The notes below the pieces were generated by a model. It searched no databases and was not told the DNA's origin. It worked only from the letters and a program-made list of their open reading frames with translations. A stretch of DNA of 64,000 nt from Comamonas testosteroni TK102 (GTDB taxonomy: Bacteria; Pseudomonadota; Gammaproteobacteria; Burkholderiales; Burkholderiaceae_C): the NCBI RefSeq assembly GCF_000739375.1, contig NZ_CP006704.1, forward strand, positions 3,348,001-3,412,000, in the 5' to 3' direction. Both the position numbers and the translations under genes were made by a program. Below are positions 16,173-26,218 of the stretch, in pieces. Position 1 is the first letter of the stretch. The number at the start of each line of letters is the position of its first letter.

Positions 16173-17063
16173 TCAGTTGGAGGCAAACACCCGCGAGCAC
16201 AGGAAATCCACCAGGGCTCTGACTTTGGGCGAAACATGTCTGCCTGCCGGCCACAAAATGTGGAAGACCCCCTCGCGTTGCGCCTGCTCAGGCATGACAC
16301 GCACCAGTCTCCCGTCAGCCAGCGCCTCCCGAATGGCAAAGTCCGGCAGACAGGCAATGCCGAGCCCTTGCAGGGCAAAACATGCACGCGTCTCGATGTT
16401 GTTGCAGACCATTGATACCGGTAGCTTCAGGGGCTCGCCGTCCGGCTCTGGAGGAAGTGGCCAAGCCTCCAGCTTGCCACTGTGAGGCCAACGGAAATGC
16501 AGGCAGAGGTGGGACTGGAGGTCTTGCACCTTGCTCGGACTGCCATAGGTAGCGAGGTATTTGGGAGACGCAACCAGCACCATCTTGAAATGGCCGAGCT
16601 TGCGCGCCACCAAACGGGAATCGGCAGGCTCTCCGGTGCGGACCACGGCATCGAAGCCCTCCTCCACCACATCAACCAGACGGTCTGAAAAATCAAGGTC
16701 CAACTGGATATCCGGATACTCGTGCATGAAATCGGCAAGCACCGGCAGTACAAGGGTACTCACCAGCGGCAGACTCACACGCAAGCGTCCTCTTGGAGCC
16801 GATGAGGCCTGAGACAGCTCCGCCTGTGCCGCTTCGATCTCTGAAAGAATGCGCCTGCTGCGCTCCAGCAGCAACAAACCTTCGGCGGTAGGTGTGATGC
16901 TGCGGGTGCTGCGATGAAACAGGCGCACGCCCAGTTTTTCCTCGAAGCGCGCCACGCTCTTGCCTACCGCAGAAGCGGAGACACCCAGCAGGCGGCCAGC
17001 CGCGACAAAGCTTCGAGTTTCGGCAACCTGTACAAACACCGTAAATGCGTTGAGGCTATCCAT
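16173..17063 (-). CDS. LysR family transcriptional regulator
   Basis: 296 residues, standard length. The N-terminal winged helix is clear (FVQVAETRSFVAAGRLLGVSASAVGKSVARFEEKLGVRLFHRSTR), followed by a substrate-binding domain from about residue 90. It diverges from the EstB-like hydrolase and MFS exporter across 139 bases, so it probably controls both in response to a small ligand. The intergenic region contains GGAC-ATATTC-GTCC (17104-17117), a possible site. Confidence 0.93.
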   Translation of the reverse strand: MDSLNAFTVFVQVAETRSFVAAGRLLGVSASAVGKSVARFEEKLGVRLFHRSTRSITPTAEGLLLLERSRRILSEIEAAQAELSQASSAPRGRLRVSLPLVSTLVLPVLADFMHEYPDIQLDLDFSDRLVDVVEEGFDAVVRTGEPADSRLVARKLGHFKMVLVASPKYLATYGSPSKVQDLQSHLCLHFRWPHSGKLEAWPLPPEPDGEPLKLPVSMVCNNIETRACFALQGLGIACLPDFAIREALADGRLVRVMPEQAQREGVFHILWPAGRHVSPKVRALVDFLCSRVFASN

Positions 17064-17103
17064 GCATCGCCATTTTCATTTCGGTAGTATGCCCCTTGAT
17101 TAC

Positions 17104-17117
17104 GGACATATTCGTCC
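17104..17117. promoter_or_regulatory. Possible LysR operator
   Basis: Inverted repeat GGAC-N6-GTCC between the divergent LysR and hydrolase genes, 41 bases from the LysR start. It is a short palindrome, so support is modest. Confidence 0.35.
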
Positions 17118-17202
17118 TTGAAGAGCGGAACTCTATCCTACTTTTTCTCGGATTGCATGCCACATAAGGTCATGGTTTCCAAGCAAAGAGGATTGTGATC
17201 CG

Positions 17203-18399
17203 ATGACTTCTTCACTTTCCTGCACGCCTACAAGAAGCGTGCAGCACTCCATTTCCGAGCCGCTGGCACTGGTGACCGATGCAGTGCACCACGCCCTTGC
17301 CGAGCAGCGACTGGTGGGCGCCGTGGTGCTCGCCTATCAGCACGGTCAAACGCTGTGCCGCATGGCCGCAGGCTGGGCCGACCGTGAGGCAGGCGTCGCA
17401 ATGTCGGAAGACATGGTGTTCCGCTGGGCTTCGGCCAGCAAGCCGGTGATCAGCGCTGCCGTTCTGCGGTTGGTGGCCCAGGGACGCATCGCGCTGGACG
17501 AGCCCGTCACGACCTGGCTGCCAGCCTTTCGCCCCCGGCTTCCCGATGGCGGTGAGACGAACATCACGGTGCGCCAGTTGCTCAGCCACACCGCAGGCCT
17601 GGGCTACCGCTTTCTGGAACCCGACGCACACGGCCCGTACACGCGGGCTGGTGTATCGGATGGCATGGATGCGAGCGGTATCGACCTGCAGGAGAATCTG
17701 CGCCGCATTGCCAGCGTGCCGCTGCTGTATGCACCTGGTACTGGCTGGGGCTACTCGCTGGCCGTGGATGTACTAGGCGCGCTGGTCGAAGCAGTGTGCG
17801 GCATGGGCTTGCCGCAGGCCATCGAGACTCTGGTGACGCGCCCCCTGGGCATGGTCGATGCCGGCTTCACTTGCCTGGATGCGGCGCGTATGGCGACGGC
17901 TTACGTCAATGGCGGCCCGGTGCCCCATCGCTTGCAGGAAGGCGAGGTCGTGGCGCCCTTCGAAGGCACGGTGGGTATTGCCTACAGCCCTTCACGCGCT
18001 TTTGATGAACGCGCGTTTCCTTCCGGCGGCGCCGGCATGGTGGGCACTGCCGATGATTTGCTGCGTCTGCTGGAGGCGCTGCGCACAGGTCGCGATGGCT
18101 GGATGCCCGAGCAACTGGTCGCCGAGATGACGCGGGACCAGACACAGGGGCAGGAGCTGGCCGCCGGCCCGGGCCTTGGATTCGGCCTGGGCTTTTCCGT
18201 GCTGCGCGACCCGGCACGGGCCCAGTCACCCGAGTCCCGTGGCACCTGGCGCTGGGGTGGTGCCTACGGACATGCCTGGTGGGTGGACCGTCCCCGGGGC
18301 CTGACGGTGGTTGCCATGACCAACACCTTGTATGAGGGAATGTCAGGGCGTTTTGTATCGGCATTGCGGGATGCGGTTTACCGGGGCCTTCAAGAATGA
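17203..18399 (+). CDS. Beta-lactamase-fold serine hydrolase, EstB-like
   Basis: 398 residues. The class C/penicillin-binding-protein fold is shown by the SxxK motif SASK (near residue 78: FRWASASKPVISAAV), RQLLSHTAGL, and GWGYSLAVDVLG, where the Tyr motif reads Y-S-L as in family VIII esterases such as EstB rather than Y-x-N. So an esterase or amidase acting on small esters is more likely than a true beta-lactamase. No signal peptide is obvious, so it is probably cytoplasmic. The stop overlaps the next gene's start (ATGA), giving translational coupling to the exporter. Confidence 0.88.
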   Translation: MTSSLSCTPTRSVQHSISEPLALVTDAVHHALAEQRLVGAVVLAYQHGQTLCRMAAGWADREAGVAMSEDMVFRWASASKPVISAAVLRLVAQGRIALDEPVTTWLPAFRPRLPDGGETNITVRQLLSHTAGLGYRFLEPDAHGPYTRAGVSDGMDASGIDLQENLRRIASVPLLYAPGTGWGYSLAVDVLGALVEAVCGMGLPQAIETLVTRPLGMVDAGFTCLDAARMATAYVNGGPVPHRLQEGEVVAPFEGTVGIAYSPSRAFDERAFPSGGAGMVGTADDLLRLLEALRTGRDGWMPEQLVAEMTRDQTQGQELAAGPGLGFGLGFSVLRDPARAQSPESRGTWRWGGAYGHAWWVDRPRGLTVVAMTNTLYEGMSGRFVSALRDAVYRGLQE

Positions 18400-19592
18400 G
18401 TGCCTCCACCTCTCAAAAAAGTCTGCCCTGGGCGAACTTGCTGGCCCTGAGCATGGCTGCGTTCATCACCATCCTCACTGAAGCATTGCCCGCCGCGCTG
18501 CTGCCGCAGATGGCACAAGACCTGGGTGTCTCTCAAGCCTGGATCGGCCAGACCGTGACCACCTATGCATTCGGTTCGCTGGTGGCTGCCATTCCGCTTG
18601 TGACGATGACACGCAGCATGCGCCGGCGCCCGCTGCTAATGGCTGCCGTGCTGGGTTTTGCGCTGGCCAACAGCGTGACGGCTTTGTCGGACAGTTTCAC
18701 CCTCATCATGACTGCGCGCATCGTGGCAGGTATGGCTGCAGGAATGCTGTGGACGCTGCTGGCGGGCTACGCCACCCGCCTGGTTGCACCGCAGTTCCGT
18801 GGCCGCGCCATTGCAGTAGCCATGGCTGGCACGCCGCTGGCATTGTCTCTGGGCGTTCCCGCAGGCGGCTGGCTGGGATTGGCATGGGGCTGGCGCTGGT
18901 GCTTCGGCTTGGCCAGTACCCTGGCCCTGCTGCTGTGGCTGTGGATGTGGCTGCGGCTTCCGGATTTTCCAGGGCAGGACCGGAACCAGCGCAAGCCCAT
19001 TGCCGCCGTGATGCGCACGCCCGGCGTGTTGGCAGTATTGATGGTAGTGCTCTTCTATGTGCTTGCCCACAACATCCTCTATACCTACATCGCGCCTTTT
19101 CTGGCGGCCAGTGGAGTGCATGTCCGCATTGACCTGGCGTTGCTGGTCTTCGGTATTGCGGCCTTGCCTGGCATCTGGTTGACGGGATTGTTCGTGGACA
19201 GACATCTGCATCGCCTGTCGATGGCGAGCATTCTGCTTTTCTGCGGCGCTGTTCTGATGCTGGGGCTGAGCTGGGGCGGTTCGTCGCTGGCCTTGGCAGC
19301 ATTGGCAGTCTGGGGATTCGCCTTCGGCGGTTCAGCCACCTTGTTTCAGACCTCACTCGCACAAGTCGCGGGGGAACAGGTCGACCTGGCCCAGTCCCTG
19401 TTCGTGACGACGTGGAACTCTGCCATCGCCGGCGGAGGTCTGGCCGGCGGACTTCTGGTCGTGGCCTGGGGGGCGCAAGTCTTCCAGCCAGTGCTGCTGC
19501 TACTACTGGGCTTTGCCGTTGTCTGCCAGCGGCTGCTTTCTGGATCCAGCATCAAACATCTCAAGGTGATGCAAGCTGATTACGAAAGCTGA
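18396..19592 (+). CDS. MFS efflux transporter
   Basis: 398 residues with 12 predicted helices, typical of the DHA1 drug-efflux group. Motif A-like sequence (TRSMRRRPLLM) lies after helix 2 and a Gly-rich helix (IVAGMAAGMLW) follows. It exports small compounds with the proton gradient. The start codon overlaps the hydrolase stop by 4 bases. Together with the divergent LysR gene this forms a hydrolyse-and-export unit for an unknown substrate. Confidence 0.92.
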   Translation: MSASTSQKSLPWANLLALSMAAFITILTEALPAALLPQMAQDLGVSQAWIGQTVTTYAFGSLVAAIPLVTMTRSMRRRPLLMAAVLGFALANSVTALSDSFTLIMTARIVAGMAAGMLWTLLAGYATRLVAPQFRGRAIAVAMAGTPLALSLGVPAGGWLGLAWGWRWCFGLASTLALLLWLWMWLRLPDFPGQDRNQRKPIAAVMRTPGVLAVLMVVLFYVLAHNILYTYIAPFLAASGVHVRIDLALLVFGIAALPGIWLTGLFVDRHLHRLSMASILLFCGAVLMLGLSWGGSSLALAALAVWGFAFGGSATLFQTSLAQVAGEQVDLAQSLFVTTWNSAIAGGGLAGGLLVVAWGAQVFQPVLLLLLGFAVVCQRLLSGSSIKHLKVMQADYES

Positions 19593-19931
19593 GTCTGCTG
19601 CTGCCTGGCCACATCTGTTCAGAGGCGAGGATGACGGACTTCCGGCGCCTCGCCTGCTGCAACTGGCAGCCAATGCCGGGCCGCTTGACTGAGCGCGACC
19701 GAAAGACTATCGAAGGGTCATAAGAAAACCACTAGCAGCTCCAATGTCTGCCGACAGGCAAGTCTCAAACGACCGCAGCCCGCCGAACAGCAGCATCCAC
19801 TACCTGCCATGAGCAGAGTGTTCAATGTCACGCTTGGGGTACGGTCTGCCAGTCCCCCACTTCATTGGTTTGGAGTGCGCATTCTCATAGTGCCTATGAT
19901 TACCCCTGCCAAGTCTGTACAGGAGATCGCC
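19593..19931. other. Intergenic stretch without a recognised gene
   Basis: 339 bases between the MFS gene and the VOC gene. The frame upstream of the VOC start is open from 19809 but lacks an SD. No clear terminator or repeat found. Confidence 0.4.
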
Positions 19932-20348
19932 ATGAGCACTTTCCGCGTTCAACACATCGACCACATCGTGCTGCGCGTCAGTGACCTGGAGCAAAGCATC
20001 CGCTTCTACCGGGAAGTGCTTGGTTGCGCACTTGCAAAACGTCGTGACGACCTGGGCATGGTTCATCTTCGAGCCGGTGCATCCATGATTGATCTGGTGG
20101 ATATCCATGGCCCGCTTGGGCGTGAGGGCGGCCCTGCTGCCTCAACAGAGCGCAGGAATATGGACCATTTCTGCCTGCGCATCGAACCATTCGATGAGTC
20201 GGCCATCCTCGCCCACTTGAGCCGCCACGCGCTCAAGGCCGAGAAAGCAGAACAGCGCTATGGAGCTGACGGCACTGGCCCGTCCATCTATTGCCACGAT
20301 CCAGACGGCAATCAGCTGGAACTGAAAGGACCTGCACACAGACTTTGA
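19932..20348 (+). CDS. VOC (glyoxalase/bleomycin-resistance) family protein
   Basis: 138 residues when started at ATG 19932, chosen for AGGAG 6 bases upstream; the frame is open to 19809. A single vicinal-oxygen-chelate fold: HIDHIVLRVSDLEQSIRFYREVLG at the start, a central His (MDHFCLRI) and DPDGNQLEL at the end supply the usual metal ligands His, His, Glu. These enzymes act on small metabolites or bind antibiotics; the substrate is not predictable. Monocistronic in appearance. Confidence 0.9.
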   Translation: MSTFRVQHIDHIVLRVSDLEQSIRFYREVLGCALAKRRDDLGMVHLRAGASMIDLVDIHGPLGREGGPAASTERRNMDHFCLRIEPFDESAILAHLSRHALKAEKAEQRYGADGTGPSIYCHDPDGNQLELKGPAHRL

Positions 20349-20448
20349 TAATTGAGCGAGCGCTAGGCCGCAGCTTGGCGACGTTGAACAGATCAATTCC
20401 AAATCGCCAAAAGCTCACTATTCGCTGAAGAAAGCAGGCGCATCACCA

Positions 20449-21688
20449 TTGAAAGCGCTATCGCGAAGCGCTGACTTGATGGCTGCGTCGCCACATGTTC
20501 GCAAAGCGGCCTTGTTCGACAAGGCGGCGAGCGCGACCTATCTGGGATCCATTCTGGTGCTCAATGCTGAGGGGAAAGTCACCCTCAAAGCAGGTGCAGA
20601 GAGTCTGGTGGACGACAGCTTCTCTGATCGGGATTTTTTCAAAGCACACCAGGAAAGCTCCAACCTGGGCCTCTATGTGGGCGACCCTTATGTATCACCA
20701 CTTCATGGCTACTCGATGAGCATTCCTCTCAGTCGCAGGATTTCTCATGCGAACGGCTTTTTCGCTGGCATCTTGCTGATTGATATACAGCTCGAATACT
20801 CCCAGAAACTATTTTCTGAACTGTCGCTAGGCACACATGGAGCGCAGGCACTGAAAAGTCATAGGTCGCAATATCAGTAGCGCCAGCACATTCAAGCAGT
20901 TCATGGCGGCGCCAGAGGGCAGCTTTCGGACACGTCGTATATCGACGGTGCAAGACGCTTGTATTTCTTCAAGACTTTGCCGAACCTGCCTTTCATCATC
21001 ATGGTGGCAAAGGCGCATTCTGATATTTATGCGGTTTGGCGGCACAGAACATTGCTCATTGCCTCTGTCATGGGGACACTCACATTGGCATCCATCGGTC
21101 TGTCCTGCGATTTTGGAGTACAGCTCAAGCGCAAAATACGCACGCAGGCTGAGCCAGCAATGGTGGCGCGCACCGATGGACTGACGGGCTTGAGCAACCG
21201 CCGCAAGCTCGATGAAATCCTGGATCAGGAATGGCGAAGAGCCACACGGCATCAGAGTACCCTGTCATTGCTATTCGTGGATATTGACTGTTTCAGGGCC
21301 TACAACGACAACGACGGGCATCAAGCTGGCGACACCGTTCTAGCGACCGTGGCGAAACGCATTGCCAACAATATCCGCCGCCCCGGAGATGGTGCCGCTC
21401 GCTATGGAGGCGAGGAGTTCCTTGTCGTTTTGCCCGACACGTCTTCGGACGGTGCAGAATTCATTGCTGAGAATATTCGTCTCGCACATTGAACATACAG
21501 AAAGCGCTTTCGGTCACATCACGGTCAGCATAGGGAGTGCCACGTGGGGCCCAGAACGGACCGATACAGATATGGCAGCGGTGATCCGTGATGCCGACGA
21601 GGTGCTCTACAACGCCAAGATGACTGGGCGCAACAAGGTAGCCTTGTCAGCACAACACAGATGCTGGGTGCCGCAGGCCCACCGCTGA
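20449..21688 (+). pseudogene. Diguanylate cyclase with extracellular sensor, broken
   Basis: A sensor-domain remnant of Cache type (ASPHVRKAALFDKA, DRDFFKAHQ, VGDPYVSP) is followed in frame, after an amber codon at 20878-20880, by DGARRLYFFKTLP and a transmembrane helix, then a GGDEF domain (RTDGLTGLSNRR, FVDIDCFRAYND, YGGEEFLVVLPD). That frame stops at 21492 and the last part (HITVSIGSATWG, ADEVLYNAKMTGRNKV) continues one frame over. A nonsense codon, a frameshift near 21475-21492 and no recognisable N-terminal helix indicate a dead gene. Intact versions make cyclic di-GMP. Confidence 0.85.
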
Positions 21689-21964
21689 TCGGGACGGCTG
21701 CATTCGGCCAGCTCCAGAGGTGCAAGCGCAACGGCTCTCAAGACCGCACTCAGCTCGGGCTTCTACGCCCCTGCCCGAATACCCCGCAGCGATCGGACGT
21801 GGTCCTTCATCCGCTGTCCCAATACCCAGGCGCAATATCCGCGATCCAGGCGCGGCGCCTTTTATCCATTTCGCGCACTGGCAACGGTCGGCTCGAGAGT
21901 CTGCACGAACGCCCGGAAGCCGCATGTCTGTTGCGGCCTCGTGGAGGCTCCGGTGCGCCATTGC

Positions 21965-23236
21965 TCAGGCCGCAAATCGCTTCAGAATCAAGGATGCATT
22001 GACACCGCCGAACCCAAATCCGTTGAGCATGGCGTGCTCCATCGCATGGGCACGTGCATTACCGGCGATCAGATCCAGACCGGCCGCCATAGGATCTGGA
22101 TGCTCCAGGTTCAGCACGGGTGGTGCGATCTGGTCGCGCAAGGCCAATGCCGTGAAGATCGCGGCAGCTCCGCCAGCTGCTCCCAACATATGGCCCAGGG
22201 CCGATTTGGTGGCCGTGATCGAAGGACCGGAGTCTGCGCCAAACACTTGACGAATGGCGGCCAGCTCGCCTCGGTCACCTACGGGTGTAGAGGTCGCATG
22301 GGCATTCAGATGCTGAATATCACCAGCTTGCAGCTGTGCTTGACGCAGCGCGGCGCGCATCGAACGAGCAGCGCCCGCTCCATCCTCCGGACCGGAAGTG
22401 ACATGGTAGGCATCGGCAGAGGTACCATAGCCCACGATCTCCGCCAGTGGCTTGGCGCCGCGCTCCAATGCGTGATCCAGTGCCTCAAGCACCAGCAGCC
22501 CCGCACCTTCGGCCATGACAAAGCCATCCCGCGCCTGATCGAAAGGTCGGGAAGCCCTCGCGGGATCGCCGCCGCAAAAAGTCGTCACGGCCTTTGCCGC
22601 AGCAAAGCTGCCTAGCGCAACCCGGTCAATCGTGGCTTCGCTACCACCACAGAGCGCCATGTCCGCTTCGTCATTGCGAATCAAGCGCGCCGCATCGCCA
22701 ATGGCTTGAATACTGGCAGCACAAGCAGTCACCGGCGCCCCCAACGGCCCCATGAGCCGGTGCCTGATCGATACCTGCCCCGCGGCCAGATTGGCCAGGA
22801 AAGCGGGTACCGTGAAGGGTGACAGGCGCTGGGGTCCCTTGCCATCCGTGGTTCGCACGGCTTCTGCGATGGTGCTGAATCCGCCCACGCCGGAGCCGAT
22901 GATGGTCGCCGCGCGCTCCCGCTGCTCGGCTGATGGATGAGCCCACTGCGCATGGGCCAGAGCCTGGCCGGCTGCGCCCAACGCAAATGCAATGAAGCGA
23001 TCCATGCGGCGTAGCTCTTTCGCTGAAATGATGGCTTCGGCATTCCACCCGGCCTCTGGATCCTCCTGCTGGCCTGGTACACGCCCGGCCACACAGACGC
23101 CTGTCCCCTCGGCGGTACCAGCACTCAGAGTCCGCACCCCGGACCGGCCGGCCAGCAGCCTCTGCCAGGCCAGTTCCACATTGCACCCTAAAGGAGATAC
23201 CAGACCCAAGCCGGTAATAACCACCCGACGACCCAT
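21965..23236 (-). CDS. FabF-like beta-ketoacyl-ACP synthase
   Basis: 423 residues from ATG 23236 (MGRRVVITGLGLVSPLG), with GAAAGGCG upstream; the frame is open much further but that part is antisense to the regulator. The thiolase-fold triad is present: Cys in VTACAASIQAIGDA, His in NAHATSTPVGD, and Lys-His in KSALGHMLGAAGG. It condenses acyl and malonyl groups in fatty-acid or secondary-lipid synthesis. It stands apart from other fab genes and diverges from a TetR regulator with twin operator-like sites, so it is probably an inducible accessory synthase. Confidence 0.93.
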   Translation of the reverse strand: MGRRVVITGLGLVSPLGCNVELAWQRLLAGRSGVRTLSAGTAEGTGVCVAGRVPGQQEDPEAGWNAEAIISAKELRRMDRFIAFALGAAGQALAHAQWAHPSAEQRERAATIIGSGVGGFSTIAEAVRTTDGKGPQRLSPFTVPAFLANLAAGQVSIRHRLMGPLGAPVTACAASIQAIGDAARLIRNDEADMALCGGSEATIDRVALGSFAAAKAVTTFCGGDPARASRPFDQARDGFVMAEGAGLLVLEALDHALERGAKPLAEIVGYGTSADAYHVTSGPEDGAGAARSMRAALRQAQLQAGDIQHLNAHATSTPVGDRGELAAIRQVFGADSGPSITATKSALGHMLGAAGGAAAIFTALALRDQIAPPVLNLEHPDPMAAGLDLIAGNARAHAMEHAMLNGFGFGGVNASLILKRFAA

Positions 23237-23294
23237 GCTGCGCCTTTCGCATGTCATGCCCAGTCTCCAGCAGGGACAGAGCATGACTATATTG

Positions 23295-23311
23295 ATGATG
23301 ACCGCAATCAT
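23295..23311. promoter_or_regulatory. TetR operator candidate 1
   Basis: ATGAT-GACCGCA-ATCAT, a perfect inverted repeat of 5-base arms around 7 bases, between the divergent FabF-like and TetR genes. It resembles site 2, whose centre is 26 bases away. Confidence 0.65.
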
Positions 23312-23320
23312 AAATGAGTT

Positions 23321-23337
23321 TTGATGACGGCTATCAT
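23321..23337. promoter_or_regulatory. TetR operator candidate 2
   Basis: TTGAT-GACGGCT-ATCAT, matching site 1 at 14 of 17 positions. It ends 7 bases before the TetR start codon, so binding there would block translation-start-proximal transcription (autorepression). Confidence 0.65.
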
Positions 23338-23344
23338 CTAACGC

Positions 23345-23926
23345 ATGAAAGTGAGCAAAGCACAGGCAGCCGAGAATCGCGAGGGAATCGTGGATGCCGC
23401 TGCACGTCTGTATCGAGAAAAAGGCCTGGATGGAGTGGGCGTGGCGGAGATCACCCGCGACGCAGGATTGACACATGGTGGGCTGTACCGGCACTTCGAG
23501 TCCAAGGATGCCCTCGCACGCGAGGCATGCCTGCGCGCATTCGAGTGGACAATCACCCCGCTGGACGGATTGGAGTCTTCGGAGGCCGACGCCGCATCTG
23601 CAAACAGCCTTCGCGCACTGGTGCATGGCTATCTTTCCGCAACCCACCGCGACCACCCTGGAGAGGGCTGCCCTGCTGCTGCATTGGCCGCAGATGCCGC
23701 CAGAGCAGGCCCCGAAATGTCAGAGGTATTTGCGCTGGGTGTGGAACGCAACATCCAACGCTTTATGGGCGTGCTCCAGGGTGAAGACGAGACAAGACGC
23801 AGCGAGACTATCGTGACCCTCAGCAGCATGGTGGGTGCACTGGTTCTCGCTCGGGCAACAGCAGCGGGCAACCCGGCTCTTTCTGAAGAAATACTGGCCA
23901 CCCTGCGAAAGCAATTAGCTCCGTAA
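23345..23926 (+). CDS. TetR family regulator
   Basis: 193 residues. The DNA-binding helix-turn-helix is GVAEITRDAGLTHGGLYRHFESKDALAREA (about residues 32-61), of the type found in TetR members with a TetR_C_11/AcrR-like ligand domain. GEGCPAAALAADAAR is typical of the ligand-binding half. It diverges from the FabF-like gene across 108 bases holding two similar palindromes, so it probably represses both. The ligand may be a fatty acid or acyl-CoA given its neighbours; this is inference. Confidence 0.92.
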   Translation: MKVSKAQAAENREGIVDAAARLYREKGLDGVGVAEITRDAGLTHGGLYRHFESKDALAREACLRAFEWTITPLDGLESSEADAASANSLRALVHGYLSATHRDHPGEGCPAAALAADAARAGPEMSEVFALGVERNIQRFMGVLQGEDETRRSETIVTLSSMVGALVLARATAAGNPALSEEILATLRKQLAP

Positions 23927-24222
23927 CCGCCTGGTTGGGGCATTCGCTCGCGCATTAGAAACGCGTCACGGCCGGTGCGGACTCCCCAAACAGGCATTGG
24001 GCAGCGTCGCCGCTATGGGCCGCGACTGCCGACCAGGGTGAGACGAACCGGACAACGGCTGATGGCCTCGCACACGCTGATCGCGAAAAGACAGGATGAC
24101 CTGCCAGATTCGATGCGCTCCAACATGGAGACGGAAGAATCATGAGCACACCTTGCATGTGCTCATGACCCTGGTTGTTTCGCCAAAACGAGGTCTGGCA
24201 GGCGCGTCATGCGCAAACGCTG

Positions 24223-26184
24223 CTATCTGGATCTATCGCGCAGACCTTCGCTCCAGCGCGCCAGCCAGCCCGAGGCTGCCACCAGTGCCTGGCTGCCCTT
24301 GCCCAGCAACGAAGAGAGCTCCGTCTCGGCACGCTCGCGCAGCGTCTCCTCGTTTTCAGGCAGCGGCGGCAATATATGGGCGTAGTAGCTATTGCCCAGA
24401 ACCCGGTGCAGCAGGCGCTCTCCCGGAAAAGGCTCGTTGTTGTTCAGCGCCCGCGCGCCTTTGAGAATATTGCGGATGTCGTACTGCGTGGGGCTGATAT
24501 CGGCCACCTGCTTGGGCAGTCCCAGCAGCGTGTAGACGCCGATACGCGCCGTGCGCACCGAACTCTCCATCGTGAAGATCACATCGTTGCTGGTCTCCAC
24601 GAACTGGCCCAGCAAGGCCAGATTGGTACAGCCCTGAGGCACCACATGAGGCCGGTCACCCGCCGCGCGCGGCATGAACTGCGCAGTGATGTAGGGCATC
24701 AGAGCCAGGCGCACCTTGGTGTTGGCGGCCACCGCATCGAGCTGATCATCGATACCCAGGTGGTAGCACAGCTCGGCCAGGATCTCTCGTCCGGTACAGG
24801 CGGGCATGGGCTTCCTGATATGGTTGCCCTCCTTGTCCATCAGCAGCGCATAAACCCACAGCACCAGTACGTCGTCAGGCTGATCGGGAAAATGCGGTTG
24901 GCGGTTGCAGGTGAAGCTCATCACCCAATTGGAATCCGTGAAAGTGATGATGCCGCCGGTGACCGTCTTGCCCGAATATGGATCATTGACCGCCAGTTCC
25001 TTGAGCTTGTCGATCAAGGGGGAAGGCTTGCAGGTAAGCGTGGCCGACTCCCACATCGAGCGGGAAACATCACCGCAGAACTTCTCGGGCTTGCCGAAGA
25101 CCGGAGATTTCTTCGCCAGGTTCTGCCACAGCGTCCAGTCGCTGCCCTCGCCCGGCTCGCCATTGCCGCGCGCCAGTACCGGTACCGTGTCCATGTCTCC
25201 GTAGGCCGTGCCCTCGGTCATTGAACCAGTCAGCGCAAACACCACGTCGTCGGAGCCGACGGTGATGCTCTCCTCGCGACCCGCAACCTTGCAGCGGATC
25301 GCGGTCACGGTGCGGCTGCCCTCGTCCTCACGCATGTCCAGTTCATGGGCACGGGTGTCGAACTGCACGCGCACCCCCTGCTCCTGCAGCATGCGGGCCA
25401 GCGGCACGACAAAGCTGTCGTACTGGTTGTACTTGGGGAACACCAGGGCCGACATGTCGGTCAGGCCGTCAATGGCATCAAGGAAGCGATGCATGTACAG
25501 CTTCATCTCCAGCAGGCTTTGCCAGTTCTCAAAGGCGAACATCGAACGCCACAGATACCAAAAGTTGGTCTCGAGAAAGCTCTTGCTGAAATACTCCTCG
25601 ATCGTGATGTCGTTCAGGTCTTCCTTGCGCTTGAGCAGCAGCTTGACGATCTCCCACTGGTGCGACTTGCTCAGACCCAGCGTAGCGAAATCGCGGATCT
25701 GCCCCTGCTTGTGCATCAGCCTGGCCTTGGACCAATTGGGATCTTTGTCGTTGATCCAGCGGTATTCATCGAGCACGCTGTAGCCTTCAGGCAGCTCCAG
25801 CGCCGGGACATCCTGGAACAGATCCCAGAAGTTGTCGTAGTTCCAGTTCATCTCGCGGCCACCGCGCACGATGTAGCCATCCTCGGCATTGCCCGAGCCA
25901 TCAAGCGAACCGCCGGCAATGCTCAGGCTGTCAAGAATCGTGATGTCCTCCCCCTTCATTCCTCCGTCGCGAATCAGATAGAAAGCGACCGCCAGTCCGG
26001 CAATGCCGCTGCCTATGATCCATGCCTTGCGGCCCGACTCCTGCCTGGTCGGTACGGGACGATTGCGCATGTACGGACCGACCATGTCCGGCGGGGGCAA
26101 GGTATCTTTCGCGCTCTTGCGCCAAAAGCTCTCCCCGACATTCGCCTCCACGCGAACGGAAGCCTGGGACTCTGCACGATTCAT
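24223..26184 (-). CDS. ohyA: Oleate hydratase (FAD-dependent)
   Basis: 653 residues from ATG 26184 ([18 protein letters not shown] lies upstream); in-frame ATGs at 26199 and 26208 lack SD support. The FAD fold is plain: [20 protein letters not shown] then an acidic strand and [11 protein letters not shown], as in the oleate hydratase/myosin-cross-reactive-antigen family. The family motif [16 protein letters not shown] also fits. It adds water to the 9,10 double bond of oleate, making 10-hydroxystearate, often as a detoxification step. The upstream region contains GTCAT-TGATG-ATGAC (26204-26218), which shares TGATGAC with the TetR operator candidates. Confidence 0.93.
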   Translation of the reverse strand: MNRAESQASVRVEANVGESFWRKSAKDTLPPPDMVGPYMRNRPVPTRQESGRKAWIIGSGIAGLAVAFYLIRDGGMKGEDITILDSLSIAGGSLDGSGNAEDGYIVRGGREMNWNYDNFWDLFQDVPALELPEGYSVLDEYRWINDKDPNWSKARLMHKQGQIRDFATLGLSKSHQWEIVKLLLKRKEDLNDITIEEYFSKSFLETNFWYLWRSMFAFENWQSLLEMKLYMHRFLDAIDGLTDMSALVFPKYNQYDSFVVPLARMLQEQGVRVQFDTRAHELDMREDEGSRTVTAIRCKVAGREESITVGSDDVVFALTGSMTEGTAYGDMDTVPVLARGNGEPGEGSDWTLWQNLAKKSPVFGKPEKFCGDVSRSMWESATLTCKPSPLIDKLKELAVNDPYSGKTVTGGIITFTDSNWVMSFTCNRQPHFPDQPDDVLVLWVYALLMDKEGNHIRKPMPACTGREILAELCYHLGIDDQLDAVAANTKVRLALMPYITAQFMPRAAGDRPHVVPQGCTNLALLGQFVETSNDVIFTMESSVRTARIGVYTLLGLPKQVADISPTQYDIRNILKGARALNNNEPFPGERLLHRVLGNSYYAHILPPLPENEETLRERAETELSSLLGKGSQALVAASGWLARWSEGLRDRSR

Positions 26185-26203
26185 GGTCTTGCCTTTCATG
26201 GAT

Positions 26204-26218
26204 GTCATTGATGATGAC
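26204..26218. promoter_or_regulatory. Palindrome upstream of oleate hydratase
   Basis: GTCAT-TGATG-ATGAC, a perfect 5-base inverted repeat 20 bases before the chosen start. It includes TGATGAC, the shared half of the two TetR operator candidates at 23295-23337. Regulation by that TetR is speculative. Confidence 0.4.

Noticed and set aside
17203..18399. True class C beta-lactamase
   Set aside because: The Tyr motif is Y-S-L, as in family VIII esterases, and there is no export signal.
23237..23656. N-terminal extension of the FabF-like protein
   Set aside because: The extra 140 residues lie antisense to the TetR gene and across the operators; the family start is at 23236.
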